Origin: JAJXWB01 sp965246795
Lineage (GTDB): Bacteria; Pseudomonadota; Alphaproteobacteria; Rhizobiales; Beijerinckiaceae
Length of the DNA: 64,000 nt
Assembly (NCBI GenBank): GCA_965246795.1
Contig: CBDFFN010000009.1
Coordinates: 29,257 to 93,256 of the forward strand
Direction of reading: 5' to 3'
Shown here: one piece after another, positions 59,131 to 64,000 of the stretch
How positions within the stretch are numbered: the stretch's first letter is position 1
Layout of the letters: each line of letters begins with the position of its first letter
Notes under the pieces: generated by a model
What the model was told of the DNA's origin: nothing
Databases searched by the model: none
The model's input: only the letters and a program-made list of their open reading frames with translations
Position numbers and translations under genes: made by a program

Positions 59131-60954
59131 ATGAAACTCCGCAACATCGCGATCATCGCGCATGTCGATCACGGCAAAACGACCCTCGTGGACCGGCTGC
59201 TACAGCAGTCCGGCTCGTTTCGCGAGAACCAGCGGGTCGCCGAACGCGTGATGGATTCCAACGATCTTGAGAAAGAGCGTGGCATCACGATTCTCGCGAA
59301 AGCGACGTCGATTCTTTATGGCGACACGCGGATCAACATCGTCGACACGCCAGGCCACGCCGATTTCGGTGGCGAGGTCGAGCGCATCCTTTCGATGGTC
59401 GACGGCGCGATCGTGCTGGTCGATGCCGCCGAAGGCCCGATGCCGCAAACGAAATTCGTTGTCGGTAAGGCGCTGAAGATCGGCCTGCGTCCTATCGTGG
59501 CGATCAACAAGGTCGACAAGCACGACGCGCGGCCGAGCGAAGTCATCAACGAGGTCTTCGACCTGTTCGCGGCGCTCGATGCGACCGACGACCAGCTCGA
59601 CTTCCCGATCCTCTACGGCTCCGCCAAGCAAGGCTGGATGGGTCTGGCGCCAGACGCGCCGCAGGAAGGCATGGCGCCGCTGTTCGACATGGTGCTGAAG
59701 CATGTGCCGCCGCCGAAGGTCGAGGACGGCCCGTTCCGTATGCTCGGCACGCTGCTGGAAGCCAATCCCTATCTCGGCCGTATCGTTACCGGCCGCGTCT
59801 TCTCCGGCTCGATCCGAGCGAATGCGCCCGTGAAGGTGCTCGACCGTAAGGGTGGCATCGTCGAACAGGGTCGCGTTTCGAAAATCCTCGCCTTCCGCGG
59901 CATCGAGCGCACGCCCGTCGATGTGGCCGAAGCCGGCGATATCGTCGCCATCGCAGGTCTGACGAAGTTCAACGTTGCCGACACGCTCGCCGCGCCGGAG
60001 GCGAACGAGCCGCTGCAGGCACAGCCCATCGATCCGCCGACGCTGTCCATGACATTCCTCGTCAACGACTCGCCGCTTGCTGGCACGGAAGGCGACAAAG
60101 TTACCAGCCGTGTTATCCGCGACCGTCTCTACAAGGAGGCGGAAGGCAACGTAGCGCTACGCGTGGAAGATTCGCCGGGCTCGGACGCGTATATCGTGTC
60201 GGGCCGCGGCGAATTGCAGCTTGGTATTTTGATCGAGACGATGCGCCGCGAAGGTTTCGAGCTCGGCGTGTCGCGCCCGAAGGTCGTGTACCAGAAGGGC
60301 GAGGACGGCGAGCTTCTTGAGCCGATCGAGGAAGTCGTCATCGACGTTGACGAGGAACATTCCGGCGTCGTCGTGCAGAAAATGTCGGAGCGCAAAGCCG
60401 AGATGCTGGAGATGCGCCCGTCGGGTGGCGATCGTCTGCGTCTCGTTTTTCACGCGCCGACGCGCGGGCTTATCGGCTATCAGGGCGAGTTGCTGACCGA
60501 CACGCGCGGCACGGCGATCATGAACCGGCTGTTCCACGAATATGCGCCCTATAAGGGCGACATCGTCGGGCGTCGCAACGGTGTGCTGATCTCCAACGAA
60601 CAGGGCGATGCCGTCGCCTATGCGATGTGGAAGCTCGAAGATCGCGGCCCGATGATGATCGAGCCCGGCTGGAAGGTCTATCGCGGCATGATCGTCGGCG
60701 AGCACACGCGCGACAACGATCTCGAGATCAACGTGCTGAAGGGCAAGCAGCTCACCAACATCCGCGCCGCCGGCAAGGACGAAGCGGTGCGTCTGACGCC
60801 GCCGATCCGCATGGCGCTGGAAAAGGCGCTGGCCTACATCGAAGACGACGAACTGGTGGAGGTGACTCCGAAGTCGATCCGCTTGCGCAAAACGTTTCTT
60901 GATCCGAACGATCGCAAGAAGGCGGGTCGCGCGAAGGAAGCCGCGGTGGGGTGA
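59131..60954 (+). CDS. typA: Translational GTPase TypA/BipA
   Basis: The 607-residue protein has the GTPase motifs AHVDHGKTTL (G1), DTPGHADF (G3) and NKVDK (G4), then domains 2, 3 and 5 of the EF-G-like family and the BipA-specific C-terminus with FHAPTRGLIGYQGE and LTNIRAAGKDEAV. It binds ribosomes and helps assembly under stress. A GTG at 59122 would add three residues. The stop is just before a palindromic element. Confidence 0.96.
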   Translation: MKLRNIAIIAHVDHGKTTLVDRLLQQSGSFRENQRVAERVMDSNDLEKERGITILAKATSILYGDTRINIVDTPGHADFGGEVERILSMVDGAIVLVDAAEGPMPQTKFVVGKALKIGLRPIVAINKVDKHDARPSEVINEVFDLFAALDATDDQLDFPILYGSAKQGWMGLAPDAPQEGMAPLFDMVLKHVPPPKVEDGPFRMLGTLLEANPYLGRIVTGRVFSGSIRANAPVKVLDRKGGIVEQGRVSKILAFRGIERTPVDVAEAGDIVAIAGLTKFNVADTLAAPEANEPLQAQPIDPPTLSMTFLVNDSPLAGTEGDKVTSRVIRDRLYKEAEGNVALRVEDSPGSDAYIVSGRGELQLGILIETMRREGFELGVSRPKVVYQKGEDGELLEPIEEVVIDVDEEHSGVVVQKMSERKAEMLEMRPSGGDRLRLVFHAPTRGLIGYQGELLTDTRGTAIMNRLFHEYAPYKGDIVGRRNGVLISNEQGDAVAYAMWKLEDRGPMMIEPGWKVYRGMIVGEHTRDNDLEINVLKGKQLTNIRAAGKDEAVRLTPPIRMALEKALAYIEDDELVEVTPKSIRLRKTFLDPNDRKKAGRAKEAAVG

Positions 60955-60956
60955 TG

Positions 60957-61080
60957 ATCCTCCCTGCGCGTCGCGCGGGGAGGTGTCGGCCGTAAAGCGG
61001 ACGACGGAGGGGCAGAATCTGCCGCCCCTCCACCATGGTTCGCATGGTCCCCCTCCCCGTCGCTACGCGACAGGGAGGAT
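60957..61080. repeat. Gene-less palindromic element related to the DUF559 repeats
   Basis: The ends are perfect inverted repeats: ATCCTCCCTG (60957-60966) and CAGGGAGGAT (61071-61080). Inside, GGAGGGGC pairs with GCCCCTCC, and ACCATGGTTCGCATGGT is a near palindrome. The stretch 61027-61059 resembles the reverse complement of the left arm of the DUF559 module (44629-44661), differing at a few bases. It fills the gap between the typA and GST stops. Confidence 0.7.
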
Positions 61081-61727
61081 TACGCCGCCTTTTGCCGCGC
61101 GATCTCTGCCTGAAACGGCGGCACTTCTTCGCCCAGCACCTTCGCGACGCTCGGCCGTTTGCGCATCTTTGAGAGATATCCGCGCAAGGCGGGATATTCG
61201 GCCATGTCGATCTGCGGCGTCGCCTGCGTCCAGTTCAGCACTGTCACGAGATAGGCGTCTGCGACAGTGAAGCGATCGAGTACGAATTCGCGACCGCTCA
61301 TGTACTCGTCGAGATAGACAAGTTTCGCGCGGCCCTTCTTCACCGCCCAAGCCTTCGTATCTGCCGCGGCCGTTGGATCGAGCAACGGAATGAACAGGCC
61401 CTTGTGCAATTCAGTGCCGAAGAAACTCAGCCATTGCTGCAGCTTTGCGCGCGCCATGCGGTCGCTCGAGGGTGGTGCGAGCTGCGCGTCCGACACAGCA
61501 TCGGCGAGATATTGCAGGATGGCGCCATTCTCGGTGAGGAACGCTCCGTCGTCGAGGCGCAGGGCCGGAACCATCCCGAGCGGATAAATTGCGAGATAAT
61601 CTTCGTTTGTTGCGAAGACGCGCTTCGTATGCGGATCGACCTCGATGAAATCGATTTTCAAGGCTGCCTCTTCGGAGAGAATTTTCGATGCCATCGAACA
61701 GGCGAGCGGCGAGAAATAGAGCTGCAT
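61080..61727 (-). CDS. Glutathione S-transferase (beta-like)
   Basis: The 215-residue GST has a thioredoxin domain starting MQLYFSPLACSMASKILSEE with the conserved beta-class serine/cysteine region (ACSM), PLGMVPALRLDDG and ENGAILQYLAD, and a C-terminal domain with FTVADAYLVTVLNW. It is divergent from the TetR gene with a shared dyad between them, which suggests that it is the regulator's target. Confidence 0.92.
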   Translation of the reverse strand: MQLYFSPLACSMASKILSEEAALKIDFIEVDPHTKRVFATNEDYLAIYPLGMVPALRLDDGAFLTENGAILQYLADAVSDAQLAPPSSDRMARAKLQQWLSFFGTELHKGLFIPLLDPTAAADTKAWAVKKGRAKLVYLDEYMSGREFVLDRFTVADAYLVTVLNWTQATPQIDMAEYPALRGYLSKMRKRPSVAKVLGEEVPPFQAEIARQKAA

Positions 61728-61757
61728 CAGAGGTCTCCTTCGTCCTTCGTTGATTTA

Positions 61758-61811
61758 TGTACCGTCTCGTATTAAATTATCTTCGTCAAGGATTATTTGC
61801 GAGATGGTACA
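61758..61811. promoter_or_regulatory. Long dyad between the GST and TetR genes (candidate operator)
   Basis: TGTACCGTCTCG (61758-61769) and CGAGATGGTACA (61800-61811) are inverted copies with 11 of 12 matches, 30 bases apart. They bracket an AT-rich centre with the likely promoters of both genes, and the right half overlaps the upstream start of the TetR gene. A TetR protein could bind both halves and repress both genes. Confidence 0.55.
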
Positions 61812-62433
61812 AAAAATATCCATGTCGTCCGAAGAGACGCCGCGCCGTCGTGGACGGCCCCGCGCCTACGACCCCGACGTTGCGCTCGAACGCGCGATGG
61901 AAGTTTTCTGGAAGGTCGGCTTCGCCGCGGCATCGCTCGACGATCTCGCCGCTGCGATGAGGATGAACCGGCCAAGTCTCTACGCCGCCTTCGGCGACAA
62001 AAAGGCGCTCTACACGAAGGCACTCGATCACTATCGTATCGCATCGCGCGACGCTGTCGGCGATGCTTTTACGCGCGATCTTCCGTTGCGGGATCGTCTA
62101 CGCTTGATCTTTTTGCGCGTGCTCGATCTTTACACATCGGGCGAGACGGCACGCGGCTGTTTCTCCGTTGTCACGGCGGCATCCGACGTCGTTGCCGATC
62201 CCGACATCCGTGACCTCGTCGTGCGCAGCATCGACGGGCTCGACAAGACCTTCGCGACGCTCTTTGCGAAGGGTGTGGCGGATGGCGAACTGCCGGCCGA
62301 CGCGAACGTGCCGCAACTTGCGATGCTGGCGACGGCGACGCTGCACACGATGTCGGTGCGCGCGCGAGCGGGTCTGTCACGCAAGAAATTGCAGAGCGTC
62401 ATCGACGCGTCGGTGGCGACGATCTGCGGTTAA
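61804..62433 (+). CDS. TetR/AcrR-family regulator
   Basis: The N-terminal DNA-binding domain contains RGRPRAYDPDVALERAM and the helix-turn-helix FAAASLDDLAAAMRMNRPSLYAAFGDK. The C-terminal 140 residues form the ligand domain (LRLIFLRVLDLYTSGETARGCFSV). The start is uncertain: an ATG at 61804 has AAGGA 11 bases upstream; an ATG at 61822 begins MSSEETPRRRG. It probably controls the divergent GST and itself through the dyad. Confidence 0.9.
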   Translation: MVQKISMSSEETPRRRGRPRAYDPDVALERAMEVFWKVGFAAASLDDLAAAMRMNRPSLYAAFGDKKALYTKALDHYRIASRDAVGDAFTRDLPLRDRLRLIFLRVLDLYTSGETARGCFSVVTAASDVVADPDIRDLVVRSIDGLDKTFATLFAKGVADGELPADANVPQLAMLATATLHTMSVRARAGLSRKKLQSVIDASVATICG

Positions 62434-62533
62434 CACGACGAACGGTCAGACGAAGCCATAGCGACGGATATTTGTCTGTGGCATGCCTGCTTGGCGATCA
62501 TGTCTTTCGGCTGGTCGCTTGGGGGAAATATCA

Positions 62534-63418
62534 ATGCGACACGCGATCTTGCTTTCGGTGACTTCGCTCGTCTTGGCATCGAGCATCACGTCGGCCCTTA
62601 CTGCGGACTTCAGCTTCGAGATCAAGACGGCGGCATTCTATTCCGGCGTGCTGCCCGCTGACGGGCGCTACGCCCTCGACAAGTTCATGTTGACAACGAC
62701 ACCGGTCGGCATCGCCCCGCGGAAGTTGAACGTCATTGCCGACTTCTCAACGGGTCCTGCTGCCAAGCCGTTCGCGACAATCGTTTGCAGCGTCGGCGCC
62801 GTCGCAACCGGCTGGACGAGTGCCTATGAAGGAAAAAGCTGCGGCCTCCCAGACGAAATCTCCGTGCCTGCCGGCAGTCCTCTCTTCGTCACCACGTCGG
62901 CAGCGTTTGCACAAGTCGCATTCGGCGATGACGCTTCGGCCTTTCCAGCCATCACCGAGAACTTGCGGCCTTACCCCGGTACGAACCAAACATCCTGTCT
63001 TGCCGTAGGGAACCGAGCGAAGACGCCGCAACCAAAAGGTACCGGTGTGCGAATGGTGGCATATGCCATGAATGATGCCGTTCGCGGTGACGATCTCGCG
63101 ACCAAAATCTGCATCAATGCAACGCCGTTCGGGTCCGATGCGGTCGGACTCGTGGTATCCGGCAGTGTCTATGCCAACAAGACGCAATTCGTCGGATCCT
63201 TCGCGTGCAAGGCAATCGATCCTCCGCGAGTACAGAAGGCAAACAGCACGTTCGCTTGTGCGCCGAAAGGCAACGACAACACGCCTCGCGAACCTTGGAC
63301 AGCGCCGCCGGGCGCGAAGCTCACGATGGCGATGACGGTTACATTCGGTCAGGTACAAACGCAGTCTGGCAAACCCACGCCAATTCGGCTGTACCCGCAA
63401 CCGCTGCCGGCGAAATAA
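62534..63418 (+). CDS. Secreted cysteine-containing protein of unknown function
   Basis: A signal peptide (ILLSVTSLVLASSITSALT) precedes a 270-residue mature protein with six cysteines in IVCSV, KSCGL, TSCLA, KICIN, FACKA and FACAP contexts, which could form three disulfides. There is a proline-rich C-terminus (PIRLYPQPLPAK). I do not recognise the family. The start at 62534 follows GGGGGAAA; a longer frame from 62483 is less likely. It is convergent with the RND gene. Confidence 0.7.
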   Translation: MRHAILLSVTSLVLASSITSALTADFSFEIKTAAFYSGVLPADGRYALDKFMLTTTPVGIAPRKLNVIADFSTGPAAKPFATIVCSVGAVATGWTSAYEGKSCGLPDEISVPAGSPLFVTTSAAFAQVAFGDDASAFPAITENLRPYPGTNQTSCLAVGNRAKTPQPKGTGVRMVAYAMNDAVRGDDLATKICINATPFGSDAVGLVVSGSVYANKTQFVGSFACKAIDPPRVQKANSTFACAPKGNDNTPREPWTAPPGAKLTMAMTVTFGQVQTQSGKPTPIRLYPQPLPAK

Positions 63419-63419
63419 T

Positions 63420-64000
63420 TCACTCCGCCGGCGCGGGCACCGGCGCAGCTTCCCGCGCGCGCTTCGACGACAATTTCGCCATCAGCAGATAGATCACCGG
63501 TGTCGTGTAGAGCGTCAGAATCTGCGACAGCACGAGACCGCCCACGATCGTGATGCCGAGCGGACGTCGCAGTTCTGCGCCCGCGCCTGTCGCAATGGCC
63601 AACGGCAGCGCGCCGAAGAGAGCCGCGAGCGTCGTCATCATGATCGGACGGAAGCGCTCGACCGCCGCCTCGCGCGCGGCCTGCAATGGCGTGAGCCCGC
63701 GCGTCCGCTCCGCCACGATGGCAAAATCGACGAGCATAATGCCGTTCTTCTTCACGATGCCGATGAGAAGGATGATCCCGATGAAGGCAATCAACGTTAG
63801 CTCGGCGCCGAACATTTCGAGCGCCACCAGCGCGCCGAGTCCCGCCGAGGGCAGTGTCGAGATGATCGTGACGGGATGCACGAGGCTTTCGTAGAGGATG
63901 CCAAGGATCAGATAGACCGCAACGATCGCGATCACGATCAGCCAGACTTGTCCTGCATTGTTGCGCTGAAAGTCGCGCGCATCGCCCGCGAATTCGGTGC
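63420..64000 (-). CDS. RND efflux permease, C-terminal part (MdtB/C-like)
   Basis: The frame stays open to the window edge (5' truncated) and encodes the last 190 residues or so of an RND pump: DFQRNNAGQVWLIVIAI, YESLVHPVTIISTLPSAGLG, the FIGIILLIGIVKKNGIMLVDF helix and the MMTTLAALFGALPLAIATGAG segment, as in MdtB/MdtC-type AcrB-family proton antiporters. It exports drugs or other amphiphiles with a periplasmic adaptor and an outer-membrane channel. These partners, if adjacent, lie beyond the window edge. Confidence 0.93.
   Translation of the reverse strand, partial: TEFAGDARDFQRNNAGQVWLIVIAIVAVYLILGILYESLVHPVTIISTLPSAGLGALVALEMFGAELTLIAFIGIILLIGIVKKNGIMLVDFAIVAERTRGLTPLQAAREAAVERFRPIMMTTLAALFGALPLAIATGAGAELRRPLGITIVGGLVLSQILTLYTTPVIYLLMAKLSSKRAREAAPVPAPAE

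Noticed and set aside
1..64000. tRNA, rRNA or CRISPR loci
   Set aside because: Reading all intergenic stretches, I found no cloverleaf pattern, no rRNA-like segment and no regularly spaced direct repeats.

Overview
The window is GC-rich, densely coding DNA that looks like a single chromosomal stretch of an alphaproteobacterium of the order Hyphomicrobiales (Rhizobiales). The evidence is the conserved block miaB-phoH-ybeY-corC-lnt-phrR-metK-trmB, the ctaC-ctaD-ctaB-(small)-ctaG-ctaE cytochrome oxidase cluster with DUF983 and SURF1, an invasion-associated-locus-B protein, the tsaD-gpsA pair divergent from hemC-hemD, and palindromic repeats starting GTCATTGCGAGCG. Placement nearer Bradyrhizobium/Xanthobacteraceae is inference from the repeats. 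No rRNA, tRNA, CRISPR, prophage or classical insertion sequence was seen.

Layout: 0-7 kb holds tRNA/rRNA modification, lipoprotein acylation, a PhrR/PraR-type regulator and SAM synthesis (metK, with a possible structured leader). 7-16 kb is accessory: a YgjP-type metallopeptidase, two divergent methionine-R-sulfoxide reductases, a quinone-reductase-like enzyme, a GST, a thioredoxin-fold isomerase, a YqcI/YcgG plus DUF1989 pair (putative guanidine N-oxidation), a Gfo/Idh oxidoreductase, trmO and an ArsB-like transporter. 16-23 kb carries a CNNM/CBS protein, a fused shikimate kinase/dehydroquinate synthase, a 47-codon membrane protein missed by ordinary ORF calling, xerD, accA and an L,D-transpeptidase. 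23-27 kb has gpsA, tsaD, hemC and hemD. 27-34 kb has a secreted beta-propeller-like protein, a siroheme nitrite/sulfite reductase with a flavoprotein partner that carries an extra Fe-S motif, and a diguanylate cyclase wedged in front of a 13-codon remnant of that flavoprotein's 3' end. 34-44 kb has an LplT-like transporter, an Fe-S photolyase, SURF1/DUF983, an SDR gene bracketed by repeats, and the aa3 oxidase operon. 44-53 kb has ialB, a DUF559 nuclease module bounded by inverted repeats, a 1199-residue AsmA protein, a parvulin, a monooxygenase and secA. 53-64 kb has an AT-richer GIY-YIG-like gene, acyl-CoA and SDR enzymes, argG, an orphan TAXI binding protein, typA/bipA, a GST with a divergent TetR regulator sharing a long dyad, a cysteine-rich secreted protein and the 3' end of an RND pump.

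The most unusual structures are (i) the DUF559 module at 44621-45057, whose inverted repeats supply its own ribosome binding site and C-terminal codons, together with a gene-less relative at 60957-61080; (ii) the recombination scar at 33405-33443; (iii) three further palindromic repeat families that sit at gene ends and bracket an SDR gene inside the cox cluster; and (iv) the YqcI/YcgG-DUF1989 pair. All functions are read from motifs and context only; no database search was run.
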